Assembly (NCBI GenBank): GCA_020633315.1
Contig: JACKDV010000003.1
Span: 631,161-695,160, forward strand
From: Myxococcales bacterium
Lineage (GTDB): Bacteria > Myxococcota_A > Polyangia > Nannocystales > Nannocystaceae
DNA: 64,000 nucleotides
Direction of reading: 5' to 3'
The notes beneath the pieces are model-generated. The model was not told the DNA's origin and searched no databases. It saw only the letters and a program-made list of their open reading frames with translations. Shown here in pieces: positions 27,569 through 36,773 of the stretch. The position numbers and the translations under genes are program-made. Numbering within the stretch: the stretch's first letter is position 1; every line of letters starts with the position of its first letter.

Positions 27569-29284
27569 ATGGCCCAGGCCGACTCCCCGCGTCCGCGGAC
27601 CAGGGCGCAGCGCACCATCGCCGCGCTGCTGTCGACCGTGGGCATGGTGCTGTGCTGCCCCGACTACGACCTGTGGTGGCTGGGCTGCGTGGCGTGGGTG
27701 CCCTACCTGTGGGCCATCGAGGGGCTGCCGCCGCGCCAGGCCATGCGCTACGGCTGGCTCACCGGCACTCTGACCGTCTTCTGGGGCTTCTTCTGGATGA
27801 CGAACTTGCTCACCAAGTTCGCCATGCTGCCCTGGGTGGTCGCGCTGCCGGTCGCGCTCTTGTTCTCCGCCTGGCATGGGCTCATCTGGGGGCTCGCCGC
27901 CCTGCTCATCGCGTGGCTGCGCCGGCGCGGCGGCTCGCTGCTGCTGGTGGCTCCCATGTGCTGGGTGGCGATGGAGGCCACGCTGCCCAACCTCTTCCCC
28001 ATCTACATGGCGCTGGGCTGGTGCTGGCAGCCGCTGCTCATCCAGACCGCCGAGATCGGCGGGGTGACCTTCGTGGGCGCCACCATGGTGGGGCTCAACG
28101 CCGCGCTCTACGAGGTGCTACGCAGCCGCTTCGAGCTCGGCCGCCTCGATCGCCGGGCGCTGATCGTGCTGCTGGCCTGGGCCATCGGCATCCCCGCCTA
28201 CGGGGCCGTCCGCATCGCCCAGGTGGAGGCCGAGATGGCGGCCGCACCCAAGCTGAAGATCGCCGCGGTGCAGGGCAACTTCAGCATCTTCCAGATGCGC
28301 GACCGCAACGAGAAGATCCCGATCCTGCGCCGCCAGCAGGCCCTCACCGCGCAGTACCAGGCCCAGGGCGCGCAGCTGGCCGTGTGGGGCGAGACCGCCT
28401 ATCCCAACGGCCGCAAGTTCTTCCGCGACAGCACCACCGACCTGCCCTTCGAGGATCCGTGGAAGGTGCAGCGCGGCTTCTCGATCCCCGTGGTGTTCGG
28501 CACCGTCACCAGCCACCGCGACCCCGACGGTCGCCCGCTGCGGGGGCCCGGCATCTACCCCTACAACACCGCGCTGCTCATCGATGGCGAGGGCAAGGTC
28601 GCGGGGATGTACGACAAGGTCTATCGGCTGGCCTTCGGCGAGTACGCGCCGCTGGTCGATCCCGAGTGGTACCTGAGCATGATCCCCAACGCCGCCCACA
28701 TCGAGAAGGGCAAGGGCCCCGACGTGATGGTGCTCCACACCCCGCAGGGCACCTGGAGGCTGGGGCCGTTCATCTGCTACGAGGACATCCTGCCCCGCTT
28801 CGTGCGCGAGACGGCCAACCAGGGCGTCCACGTGTTCGTCAACATGACCAACGACGCGTGGTTCGGCAAGACGCACGAGCCCGCGCAGCACCTGGGCCTG
28901 GCCGTGTTCCGCACCGTGGAGCAGCGCAAGGCGCTGGTGCGGGCGGTCAACACCGGGGTGAGCACCATCATCGATCCCACCGGACGGGCGCTGGCCAAGA
29001 CCCGCGTGACCGACCCCGACGTGGAGGGCCCGCAGCCGGCCGAGGGCGTGATGGCCGAGCTGCCCATGATGGACCCCGAGGCACGGACGCTCTACGGAGC
29101 CACCGGCGAGCTGTTCGATGGCTTGATGGTCCTCGGGATCGTGGTGGTGGCCTGGCGAACGCGCGGGGGCTCGGGCGGAGGCGAGGCTCCGCGCTCGTCC
29201 GAGGCCGAGGCGGGTGCCGCCAAGCGCGAGGACGAGGACGCCGAGCCCGAGCCCGAGGCGGCCGACGACGAGGCCCGCTCCTGA
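27569..29284 (+). CDS. lnt: Apolipoprotein N-acyltransferase
   Basis: 571 aa from the ATG at 27569 (a TTG 12 bases upstream is less likely). About six membrane helices in residues 18-215 are followed by a periplasmic nitrilase domain with the full catalytic triad: Glu275 (WGETAYP), Lys350 (YDKVYRLAFGEY) and Cys403 (ICYEDILP). It adds the third acyl chain to lipoproteins at the inner membrane, which suits a genome with this many lipoproteins. A final membrane segment near 535-550 precedes an unusual acidic C-terminal tail of roughly 40 residues. Follows aspS closely and may share its transcript. Confidence 0.95.
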   Translation: MAQADSPRPRTRAQRTIAALLSTVGMVLCCPDYDLWWLGCVAWVPYLWAIEGLPPRQAMRYGWLTGTLTVFWGFFWMTNLLTKFAMLPWVVALPVALLFSAWHGLIWGLAALLIAWLRRRGGSLLLVAPMCWVAMEATLPNLFPIYMALGWCWQPLLIQTAEIGGVTFVGATMVGLNAALYEVLRSRFELGRLDRRALIVLLAWAIGIPAYGAVRIAQVEAEMAAAPKLKIAAVQGNFSIFQMRDRNEKIPILRRQQALTAQYQAQGAQLAVWGETAYPNGRKFFRDSTTDLPFEDPWKVQRGFSIPVVFGTVTSHRDPDGRPLRGPGIYPYNTALLIDGEGKVAGMYDKVYRLAFGEYAPLVDPEWYLSMIPNAAHIEKGKGPDVMVLHTPQGTWRLGPFICYEDILPRFVRETANQGVHVFVNMTNDAWFGKTHEPAQHLGLAVFRTVEQRKALVRAVNTGVSTIIDPTGRALAKTRVTDPDVEGPQPAEGVMAELPMMDPEARTLYGATGELFDGLMVLGIVVVAWRTRGGSGGGEAPRSSEAEAGAAKREDEDAEPEPEAADDEARS

Positions 29285-29323
29285 CGCGGCGCGCGCCAGT
29301 GGAGCCGGGCTACCCTTCGCGCC

Positions 29324-30070
29324 ATGACGCGCCCGCTGCTGCTCTCCCTGTGCCTCGTCCTCCCCGTCGCCTGTGACAAGTCCAAGGAGGCGGCCGACAG
29401 CTCGGCCCCTGTCACCAAGAAGGACCCGCAGGCGGTGCCCGAGGTGGACGTCAAGGGCATGGGCGGCAGCGCCGAGATCAAGGCGCCCCCCGCCGACGAC
29501 CACGGGGCCGCGGCCCCGCCCGCCGCCACGGCCGAGCTCGGCAAGCCGGCGCCCGACTTCACCCTGAGCGACGTCGACGGCAAGAGCCACTCGCTGTCCC
29601 AGCACGCGGGCAAGCTCGTGGTGCTCGAGTGGTTCAACCCCGAGTGTCCCTTCGTCAAGTACGCCCACGGCGAGGGACCGCTGGTGAAGATGGCCGCCGA
29701 CGAGATGGCCAAGGGCGTGGTGTGGCTGTCGATCAACTCGGGCGCGCCGGGCAAGCAGGGGCACGGCGTCGAGGCCAACAAGGCGGGCATCAGCGGCTAC
29801 GGCATGACCAACCCCGTGCTGCTCGACGAGGACGGCAGCGTGGGGCACATGTACGGAGCCGAGAAGACCCCGCACGTGTTCATCGTGGATGCCGAGGGCA
29901 CGCTGGTCTACCGCGGCGCCCTCGACAATGCACCCATCGGCGAGGTGGACGGCGGCGGCGAGCGTCTCGACTACGTCACCACCGCGCTCGACGAGCTGCG
30001 CGCGGGCAAGCCGGTGAGCACGCCCGAGACCAAGCCCTACGGCTGCACGGTGAAGTACGCCAAGGGATAG
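29324..30070 (+). CDS. Redoxin (thioredoxin-fold) lipoprotein
   Basis: 248 aa. Lipobox LPVAC with the lipidated Cys at 17. An Ala/Pro/Lys-rich spacer precedes a thioredoxin fold starting at GKPAPDFTLSDVDGK. The active site is NPECPFVK: only one cysteine where thioredoxins have CxxC, as in peroxiredoxin-like AhpC/TSA relatives. The cis-Pro loop is EKTPHVFIVD. It should be tethered in the periplasm and may reduce peroxides or thiols. Position 39 bases after lnt suggests one operon. Confidence 0.88.
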   Translation: MTRPLLLSLCLVLPVACDKSKEAADSSAPVTKKDPQAVPEVDVKGMGGSAEIKAPPADDHGAAAPPAATAELGKPAPDFTLSDVDGKSHSLSQHAGKLVVLEWFNPECPFVKYAHGEGPLVKMAADEMAKGVVWLSINSGAPGKQGHGVEANKAGISGYGMTNPVLLDEDGSVGHMYGAEKTPHVFIVDAEGTLVYRGALDNAPIGEVDGGGERLDYVTTALDELRAGKPVSTPETKPYGCTVKYAKG

Positions 30071-30125
30071 GACGCGACCTCCCCTCGCCGCACCGCCCCC
30101 GCGAGGCCGCATCATCGAGGGTGCC

Positions 30126-30347
30126 ATGGGTCGGATCCTCGCTCACGCCCTGGTCACGACCGCGCTGGTCGTGGGCTGCGACTCCAAGCCCGCCGAGGCC
30201 CCCGTGCCCTCCGAGCCGTCGCCCGCTCCCGCCCCGGCTGCCGATCCAGCGCCGCCTTCCCCCACCGCGGACCCGCTCGAGCGCGACGAGGGATGGTCGG
30301 TGCTCGAGCTGTCCAAGGCGCGGCTGCTCGCGGGCAGCGCGAGGTAG
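30126..30347 (+). CDS. Small lipoprotein
   Basis: 73 aa. Signal peptide and lipobox LVVGC (Cys about residue 18), followed by a Pro/Ala/Ser-rich spacer and a short charged C-terminus (LERDEGWSVLELSKARLL). No domain recognised; it could be an anchor or assembly factor. Co-directional with the redoxin gene 55 bases upstream. Confidence 0.6.
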   Translation: MGRILAHALVTTALVVGCDSKPAEAPVPSEPSPAPAPAADPAPPSPTADPLERDEGWSVLELSKARLLAGSAR

Positions 30348-30632
30348 CGCCGGCTCGCCGCGAGGCAGGCACCGCGCGGTCCCATCGGGGACCGCAGAGC
30401 CCATGGCCCGACCGTGCCGTGGTGCCCGGGGTCCCGCGACGCCGCGGCATCACGGCGGCGAGGAATCGATGCCCTGCGCAGCCAAGACCACCCGCGAGCG
30501 CACTCAGCCCTCGGGGCCCATCGCCCACCCTGCACCAGGCACCGGACCACCATGCTCGCGACCGTGCTCCTCGACGACTGCTCGCTGCCCCTTGGGGCCC
30601 CGTGGCTCCCGCCCACGCGTATACTCGCCTCG

Positions 30633-31259
30633 ATGGACGATGCGGAGCTGCTCCGAGCCTGGCGGGAGGGTGACCGCGGCGCGGGCGAGGAGCTGTTCGA
30701 GCGCCACTACGCCACGGTGGAGCGCTTCTTCCGCAACAAGGTGAGCGAGCCCGACGACCTCATCCAGCACACCTTCCTCGCGTGCGTGGAGGCGGCCCCT
30801 CGGTTTCGGGGCGACTCGCAGTTCCGCACGTTCCTGCTGGGCATCGCGATCAACGTGCTGCGCGCCCACTACCGGCAGCTGCAGAAGCAGCGGGGCGTGG
30901 GCTCGCTGCACAGCAGCTCCGTGGCCGACCTGGGAGCGACGCCGAGCCGGATCGTGGCGGGGCACGAGGAGGAGCGGCTGCTGCTGGCCGCCCTGCGCCG
31001 GCTCCCGGTAGAGCTGCAGCTCGTGCTCGAGCTGCGCTACTGGGACGGGCTCAAGCACGAGGAGCTCGCCGAGCTGCTCGAGCTGCCCCGCAGCACGGTC
31101 AACACCCGCCTGCGCCGCGGACGGGAGCTGCTCGAGCAGCACATGGGCGAGCTGGCCTCGTCGCCCCAGATGCTGCACAGCACGATCACCCGCCTCGACG
31201 ACTGGGTGGAGGAGCAGCGTCGACGCAGCCCGCTGAGCGCACGGGGAGAGGAAGGCTAG
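30633..31259 (+). CDS. ECF-like sigma factor paired with a TPR Ser/Thr kinase
   Basis: 208 aa from the ATG at 30633. Region 2 (LFERHYATVERFFRNKV, DDLIQHTFLACVE, FRTFLLGIAINVLRAHYRQ) and region 4 (ELQLVLELRYWDGLKHEELA, then LPRSTVNTRLRRGRELLEQH) are intact. After region 4 a tail carries STITRLDDWVEEQRRR, a motif also found at the same place in the sigma factor at 36135-36755. The kinase gene starts 3 bases after this stop, so the two are translationally coupled; the kinase may control the sigma factor by phosphorylation. Confidence 0.9.
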   Translation: MDDAELLRAWREGDRGAGEELFERHYATVERFFRNKVSEPDDLIQHTFLACVEAAPRFRGDSQFRTFLLGIAINVLRAHYRQLQKQRGVGSLHSSSVADLGATPSRIVAGHEEERLLLAALRRLPVELQLVLELRYWDGLKHEELAELLELPRSTVNTRLRRGRELLEQHMGELASSPQMLHSTITRLDDWVEEQRRRSPLSARGEEG

Positions 31260-31261
31260 CC

Positions 31262-34192
31262 GTGTCGGCGGCCCATCGCAGCCCTGGGCTCGAGGACCAG
31301 CTCGAGCGACTCGGCCAGGCGCGAGCCGAGGACCCCCCCGGGGAGGAGGCGCGCAAGCAGGGGATCAAGGCGCGGCTGTTCGGCGACCCGACGCCGCCCT
31401 CCGAGCGCTTCGGTCGCTTCGTGGACCTGGGGCCATTGGGCCACGGGGCCATGGGCACGGTGCGAAGGGCCTACGACGCCCGGCTCGCCCGCGAGGTGGC
31501 GATCAAGGTGGTGCGGGACCGCTCGGGGCGCAGGCCCAACGATCGCCTGCTCCGCGAGGCCCAGGCGCTGGCGCAGCTTTCCCATCCCAACGTGGTGCAG
31601 GTCTACGAGTCCGGGGAGATCGACGGCGAGATCTTCATCGCGATGGAGCTCGTGGACGGCACGCCCCTCGATGCGTGGCAGCGCGAGCGTCACGCGTGGC
31701 GGGAGTGCCTGGAGGTCTACGTGCAGGCCGGCCGGGGCCTGGCGGCCGCGCACGAGGCCGGGCTGGTCCATCGCGACTTCAAGCCCTCCAACTGCATCCG
31801 CGACCGCCGCGGGCGGGTGCGGGTGCTCGACTTCGGGCTGGCCCGATCCCTGGAGGTCCGCGAGACCTCGGGCGACTCGGCGCCGGCCGAGGCGGCGTCG
31901 ACCACCCCCTGGGCCCCCGCCCCCCGAGCGTCGCTCGGCTCGACCGACGACATCCCGATGCTCCAGGTCCAGCTCACCGCCAACCGGGCGGTGGTGGGCA
32001 CGCTCGCCTACATGGCACCCGAGCAGTACGCGGGGCGAGGGGTCGACGCGCGCAGCGATCAGTTCGCCTTCTGCGTGTCGCTCTTCGAGGCGATCTACGG
32101 CGAGCCCCCCTTCGGCCGAGACCCCCGCGCGGCGCTCGTCGAGATGATGGGGTGCACGGGACGAGCGCCCACCTTCCCGTCCTCGCCCTCGGTGCCCGCG
32201 GTGCTGCGCCGGGCCTTGCAACGCGGCATGGCGGGCGATCCGGCCGCGCGCTGGCCCTCGATGGAGGCGCTGCTGGGGCAGCTGGTCGGGCCGCTGCGCC
32301 CGACCGCCTGGCGATCGCTGTCGATGATGGGAGTGCTGGGGCTGGGCGTGGGCCTGGCCTCCACCGCCTTCGGAGGTGGCGAGGACCACTGCGCCGCGGT
32401 CCACGAGCGGGTCGAGCACACGTGGAACCAGGAGCATCGCGAGCAGGTGGAGGCGGCGCTGCTGGCCACGGGGGCCCCCTACGCCCGGACCACGGCGAGG
32501 ACCGTGCGGGCCGAGCTCGACCGCTACGCGTCGCGGCTCGACGAGGAGCTGTACCTCGCCTGCCGGGCCGAAGGACGCACCGCGACCAGCTCGCCCCGCC
32601 CCGCCGTCGCGCGGCTGGCCTGCCTCGATGCTCGCGAGGCCGCGCTGCAGGACGTGGTGCAGCAGCTCCGCGCGGCCGACGAGCCCCTCGCGGCGCAGGC
32701 CGTGGACCTGGTGATGGGGCTCCCGCCGGTGGAGGGCTGTGACTCGCCCGCGCCCGAGCCCGTGCTCGCGTCGCCCGAGGACCAGCCGGAGGTGCGGCGG
32801 ATCGGCATCCTGCTCGACCGGGCCCGCGCCCGGATCGACGGCGCTCGCCTCGACCAGGCGCAGGTGCTGGCCGAGGAGGCGCTCGAGGCCGCGGAGGCGA
32901 TCGACGCACCGGGGCTGCAGGCCGAGGCCCGGCTGGTACAGGGACGCGCGCTCCTGGGCCGAGGCAAGGCGGACCAGGCCCGCACCGTGCTCGAGGAGGC
33001 CCGGGTCCTGGCGCAGCGACACGGCACCGACGAGATCCTCGTGGGCGTGCTGTCGAGCCTGAGCCACGTGGTGGGAGTGAGCCAGGGCCGGCACGACCTG
33101 GGCCTGGTACACGCCGCCGATGCGGTGAGCTTCGCCGATCGCCCGCAGGTGTCCGGGCGGATGCGGGCGGTGGCCCATGCTGCCCACGGCAATCTCTCCG
33201 TGACCCACGGCGAGCTGGAGGAGGCTCGGGGCCACTTCGAGCGCGCCCTGCAGGGGCTCGAGGCCGAGCACCAGGACGGCCTCGCCCTCGTCGAGCCCCT
33301 GGACGGCCTGGCGATCACGCTCCGACACCAGGGGAGCTACCGCGAGGCCATCGCACACGGCCGACGGGCGCTGCGGATCCTGCAGGCCAGCAAGGGCGAC
33401 CTGCACCCCGACACCGCCATCTCCAAGGCCAACCTCGCGGCGATCCTCGGGGACCAGGGCGAGCTCGGGGAGGCCCGTCGGCTGTACGAGGAGGCCATCG
33501 CAGGGCTGGAGCACGCGCGGGGCCTCGATCCCTTCCACCTCGCCGCCGCCCACAACGGGCTCGCTGCGATCCTCGCGGAGCAAGGCGAGCCTGCGGGGGC
33601 CGAGCTGCACTACCTCGCGGCGATCGAGCGGTGGAGCTCCGCGACGAGCCCCGACCCCCGCGCCGTGGCCACCGCCCGAGCCAACCTCGCGAGGCTCCTG
33701 GCGACCGAGGGCGAGCACGAGGCCGCGCTCGAGCAGCTGCGCCCTGCCCTGGCGGCGCTCGAGGGCCTGGCTCGGACGCCACGGGTCGTCCGGCTGCAGG
33801 CCGACGTCCTCCGCGGGCTCGGCCGAGCCCACCGGGAGCGAGGCGAGCTCGAGACCGCCGAGGCCTACTTCCGAGCCGGGCTCGAGCAGCTCGAGCGGGA
33901 GGGCGGCGAGGCGAGCGAGACGATGGCCAGCCTGCTCAACGGCCTGGGGCGCCTGCGGCTGCGCCAGGGCGACGCGGCCGAGGCGATGCGCCTGCACCTT
34001 CGAGCCCTGGAGCTCGCTCGGACCGACCCCGCCGTCTCGAGCGACCGCATTCCTCGGACCCACTACTACCTCGCGCAGGCCCTGGCCGCGCTCGGTCGAC
34101 GGAGCGAGGCCGCGGAGCATGCCGACCATGCCGTGGCCGGTGGCGTCGAGGATGCCCACCGGCTCCGAGACGAGCTCGCAGCCGCTCGCTAG
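31262..34192 (+). CDS. Transmembrane Ser/Thr kinase with C-terminal TPRs
   Basis: 976 aa from a GTG at 31262 preceded by AGGAAGG. The kinase domain (about 45-350) has the glycine loop GHGAMGTV, VAIKVV, HRDFKPSN, DFGLAR and GTLAYMAPEQ. A membrane helix at about 355-375 (LSMMGVLGLGVGLASTAFGG) is followed by a periplasmic or outer domain and, from about 520 to the end, a long tetratricopeptide array (NLAAILGDQGELGEARRLYE and others). This is the myxobacterial layout of a sensor kinase whose TPRs bind partners. It is coupled to the sigma factor upstream and ends at a strong hairpin. Confidence 0.93.
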   Translation: MSAAHRSPGLEDQLERLGQARAEDPPGEEARKQGIKARLFGDPTPPSERFGRFVDLGPLGHGAMGTVRRAYDARLAREVAIKVVRDRSGRRPNDRLLREAQALAQLSHPNVVQVYESGEIDGEIFIAMELVDGTPLDAWQRERHAWRECLEVYVQAGRGLAAAHEAGLVHRDFKPSNCIRDRRGRVRVLDFGLARSLEVRETSGDSAPAEAASTTPWAPAPRASLGSTDDIPMLQVQLTANRAVVGTLAYMAPEQYAGRGVDARSDQFAFCVSLFEAIYGEPPFGRDPRAALVEMMGCTGRAPTFPSSPSVPAVLRRALQRGMAGDPAARWPSMEALLGQLVGPLRPTAWRSLSMMGVLGLGVGLASTAFGGGEDHCAAVHERVEHTWNQEHREQVEAALLATGAPYARTTARTVRAELDRYASRLDEELYLACRAEGRTATSSPRPAVARLACLDAREAALQDVVQQLRAADEPLAAQAVDLVMGLPPVEGCDSPAPEPVLASPEDQPEVRRIGILLDRARARIDGARLDQAQVLAEEALEAAEAIDAPGLQAEARLVQGRALLGRGKADQARTVLEEARVLAQRHGTDEILVGVLSSLSHVVGVSQGRHDLGLVHAADAVSFADRPQVSGRMRAVAHAAHGNLSVTHGELEEARGHFERALQGLEAEHQDGLALVEPLDGLAITLRHQGSYREAIAHGRRALRILQASKGDLHPDTAISKANLAAILGDQGELGEARRLYEEAIAGLEHARGLDPFHLAAAHNGLAAILAEQGEPAGAELHYLAAIERWSSATSPDPRAVATARANLARLLATEGEHEAALEQLRPALAALEGLARTPRVVRLQADVLRGLGRAHRERGELETAEAYFRAGLEQLEREGGEASETMASLLNGLGRLRLRQGDAAEAMRLHLRALELARTDPAVSSDRIPRTHYYLAQALAALGRRSEAAEHADHAVAGGVEDAHRLRDELAAAR

Positions 34193-34206
34193 CCGAGCGA
34201 GACGAG

Positions 34207-34248
34207 GACGAAGCGCGTCACGGTGACCTCACCGTGACGCGCTTCGTC
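34207..34248 (+). terminator. Long perfect inverted repeat (20-bp arms)
   Basis: Arms at 34207-34226 and 34229-34248 are perfect complements, with their centre at CC (34227-34228), so the real loop must be a few bases larger. It begins 14 bases after the kinase stop. No U-tract, but a stem this long is a convincing end for the sigma/kinase transcript. Confidence 0.75.
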
Positions 34249-34683
34249 GATCGACCGGCCCGCGGCGCGGCGACATGCACTGAAATCCCTTTTTCGGGCC
34301 TTCTCCCTCGACGAAAGCTCGCGCTCGAATACTGCCCCATCGAAGGGCGCGAAGCGCCAACCGAGGGGATGCAAGCCCGGCCCGTCTCCGGATGCATCAC
34401 CGACCACTCTGCCACCGCAACGGATGGGATGCCGCTCGCGGGGGATGGTCGCCCCTCCTTGGCTCGACGATCTTGCAGACAACTACATTGATGGACATCG
34501 CTGGTCCTTCGCGCCCTCGAAACCGAAGCACCAGCTCCCGAGCCGAGACCACGTCGGTCTCCCTGGATAGTGACACGAAGCGTCGCCGCTCCCTCGAAGG
34601 CGATGTGACTCGGTGGATTCCCGTGCGGCGGATGGTCCGTCGCACCTCGGGTGCTGGTGCTCGAGCTCGCGAGGTCGCGAACG
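34249..34683. other. Intergenic region upstream of the RCC1 gene
   Basis: About 435 bases without a supportable gene. Composition is noticeably less GC-rich than the rest (for example around 34470-34500 and 34540-34580), which hints at promoter DNA or foreign origin. Short frames on both strands lack protein character. Confidence 0.55.
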
Positions 34684-36054
34684 ATGAGCACCCAAGACTA
34701 CAACGATGGTCGCCTTCTCCCCTCCTTCCCCCTGATCGGTGGCTGTCTATCGATCGCCCTGGCCACATCGATCGGCACGGTGCACGCCGAGCCGCTCGGG
34801 GCCGGCGGCCCCCTCACCACCCTCGTGATCCCATCCCCCCGCGTGACCATGATGAGCGTGGGCGATGGCACCACCTGCGCCGCCTTCGACGACGGCCGCG
34901 CCAAGTGCTGGGGTCACAACGATCGAGGACAGCTCGGACGAGGCGACGACACCTGGATCGGCGACGAGCAGGTTCCCGGCGATGCGGAGCCCATCGAGGT
35001 GGGCGGCTTCGTGGAGGAGATCCGCAGCAACGGCCGCCAGACCTACGTCCGCCTCGACACCGGCGTGGTCCGAGCGTGGGGGATCGGCGACGCCCATGCG
35101 CTCGGCCTCCAGCACACCGAGACGATCGGCGACGACGAGACCCCGGCCCAGGCCAGCGTCGCCGTCGACCTGGAGCTCGGGGGGCCGGCCGTCTCGCTCG
35201 CGCTCGGGGACGACTTCGCCTGCGCGCTGCTGGTGACCGGAGCCGTCCAGTGCTGGGGGTCCAACGACGTAGGGCAGCTCGGCCTCGGGCACACGCAGCG
35301 GATCGGCGACGACGAGTCCCCGGCGAACGCGGGCTCGGTGGGGCTGGGCGCTCCGGCGGTGAGCCTCGTCGCCGGGGCCCACCATGCCTGCGCCGTGCTC
35401 GAGGGCGGCACGGTGCGCTGCTGGGGTCTCAACGACTCGGGGCAGCTCGGCTACGGTCACACCCAGGACATCGGCGACGACGAGCAGCCCTGGTCCCAGG
35501 CGCCCGTCGACGTGGGCGGGGCCGTGGTCGAGCTCGCGGCCGGAGAGCGCCACACCTGCGCCCGGCTCGACACCGGCGACGTGCGCTGCTGGGGCAGCAA
35601 CCACGACGGACAGCTCGGCCGGGGAACCCCCGAGACCGTCGGTGACGACGAGGTCCCTGCCTCGCGTCTCGAGCTCACCATCGGCGGGGCGGTCGCGAGC
35701 CTGGCCGCGGGAGCCCGCCACACCTGCGCGGTGATGCAGGGCGGGGGCCTGCGTTGCTGGGGCGAGGGCCTCGAGGGGCAGCTCGGCTACGGCAACAGCG
35801 ACTGCATCGGCGACGACGAGACGCCGCTGCTCGCCGGCGAGGTGGACGTGGGGGATCTCGGCGTGGCCCAGCTCTTCATCGGGCCCACCGCATCCTCCAC
35901 CTGCGTCCAGCGCGACGACGGGGCCGTGCGCTGCTGGGGCCTCAACGACGTGGGCCAGCTCGGCTACGGAGACACCGCGTCGAGGGGAGACAGCCCCGCC
36001 ACCACGCCGGGGCGGATCTCCGACGTCGTCGTCGTGCGAAGCGGCGACGACTGA
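34684..36054 (+). CDS. Secreted RCC1-repeat (beta-propeller) protein
   Basis: 456 aa from the ATG at 34684. A signal peptide (LIGGCLSIALATSIGTVHA) exports it. The mature protein is a run of about seven repeats of roughly 50 residues, each with a CWG core followed by G-QLG (CWGHNDRGQLG, CWGSNDVGQLG, CWGLNDSGQLG), which fold as an RCC1 seven-bladed propeller. Between blades lies a recurring acidic IGDDE-P loop, unusually regular. It probably binds a partner on the cell surface; no catalytic motif is seen. It lies between two sigma-factor genes on the same strand. Confidence 0.88.
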   Translation: MSTQDYNDGRLLPSFPLIGGCLSIALATSIGTVHAEPLGAGGPLTTLVIPSPRVTMMSVGDGTTCAAFDDGRAKCWGHNDRGQLGRGDDTWIGDEQVPGDAEPIEVGGFVEEIRSNGRQTYVRLDTGVVRAWGIGDAHALGLQHTETIGDDETPAQASVAVDLELGGPAVSLALGDDFACALLVTGAVQCWGSNDVGQLGLGHTQRIGDDESPANAGSVGLGAPAVSLVAGAHHACAVLEGGTVRCWGLNDSGQLGYGHTQDIGDDEQPWSQAPVDVGGAVVELAAGERHTCARLDTGDVRCWGSNHDGQLGRGTPETVGDDEVPASRLELTIGGAVASLAAGARHTCAVMQGGGLRCWGEGLEGQLGYGNSDCIGDDETPLLAGEVDVGDLGVAQLFIGPTASSTCVQRDDGAVRCWGLNDVGQLGYGDTASRGDSPATTPGRISDVVVVRSGDD

Positions 36055-36065
36055 CCCGCGACGAT

Positions 36066-36094
36066 CGCGTGGCCCGCCCTCCCCGGGCCACGCG
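36066..36094 (+). terminator. 11-bp hairpin after the RCC1 gene
   Basis: Arms 36066-36076 and 36084-36094 (CGCGTGGCCCG and complement) are perfect with a 7-base loop, beginning 12 bases after the RCC1 stop. It separates this gene from the next sigma factor. No U-tract. Confidence 0.6.
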
Positions 36095-36134
36095 CCGCGA
36101 AACCCGGCGACGAAACGATCGTATCCTATGGTGG

Positions 36135-36755
36135 ATGGCCAGTGACATCGAGCTGCTCCAGGCATGGCGCGACGGCGACGACGCCCGCGGCCAGGAGCTG
36201 TGCATGCGGTACTTCGAGCCAGTGGCGCGCTTCTTCGCCAACAAGCTCGGCGACCAGACCAGCGACCTGGTGCAGGACACCTTCCTGGCCCTCGTCCAGG
36301 GTCGTGACCGGCTCCACGACGACACCCGCTTTCGATCCTACCTGTTCGGCATCGCCTACAACGTGCTCAAGAAGCACCTGACGCGGCGCTACCAGATGCC
36401 CGAGGACTTCGAGACCCGCTCCCTGTGCGACCTGGCCCCGGGGGCGGAGACCATGCTGCGAGAGGCCGAGCACCTGCGGCTGCTCAAGTCGGCGCTGCGG
36501 AGGATCCCGCTCAACCTCCAGGTGGCGCTCGAGCTGCGCTACTGGGAGAGCCTCTCGAGCATGGAGATCGCCCAGGTCCTGGGCATCGCGCCGTCCACCG
36601 TGCGCACCCACCTGGCGCGGGCCCGCACGATGCTCGAGGAGGCCCTGCGAGCCGAGGCCGAGGCGCCCGACGTGGCCGAGAGCACCATCAGCAACCTCGA
36701 CGCCTGGGCCCAGCAGCTGCGCGGGGTGGTGGCGCACGCCGGGGTCGCGAGCTGA
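36135..36755 (+). CDS. ECF-like sigma factor, paralogue of the one at 30633
   Basis: 206 aa from the ATG at 36135. Region 2: YFEPVARFFANKLG, SDLVQDTFLALVQ, FRSYLFGIAYNVLKKHL. Region 4: LQVALELRYWESLSSMEIAQ then IAPSTVRTHLARARTMLEEA. The C-terminal tail STISNLDAWAQQLR matches STITRLDDWVEEQRRR of its paralogue, so the two share both core and tail. No anti-sigma gene follows; the kinase at 37447 (opposite strand) could be a functional partner. Evolution by duplication is likely. Confidence 0.9.
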   Translation: MASDIELLQAWRDGDDARGQELCMRYFEPVARFFANKLGDQTSDLVQDTFLALVQGRDRLHDDTRFRSYLFGIAYNVLKKHLTRRYQMPEDFETRSLCDLAPGAETMLREAEHLRLLKSALRRIPLNLQVALELRYWESLSSMEIAQVLGIAPSTVRTHLARARTMLEEALRAEAEAPDVAESTISNLDAWAQQLRGVVAHAGVAS

Positions 36756-36773
36756 GCGGGCCCCGCCCCTCGG

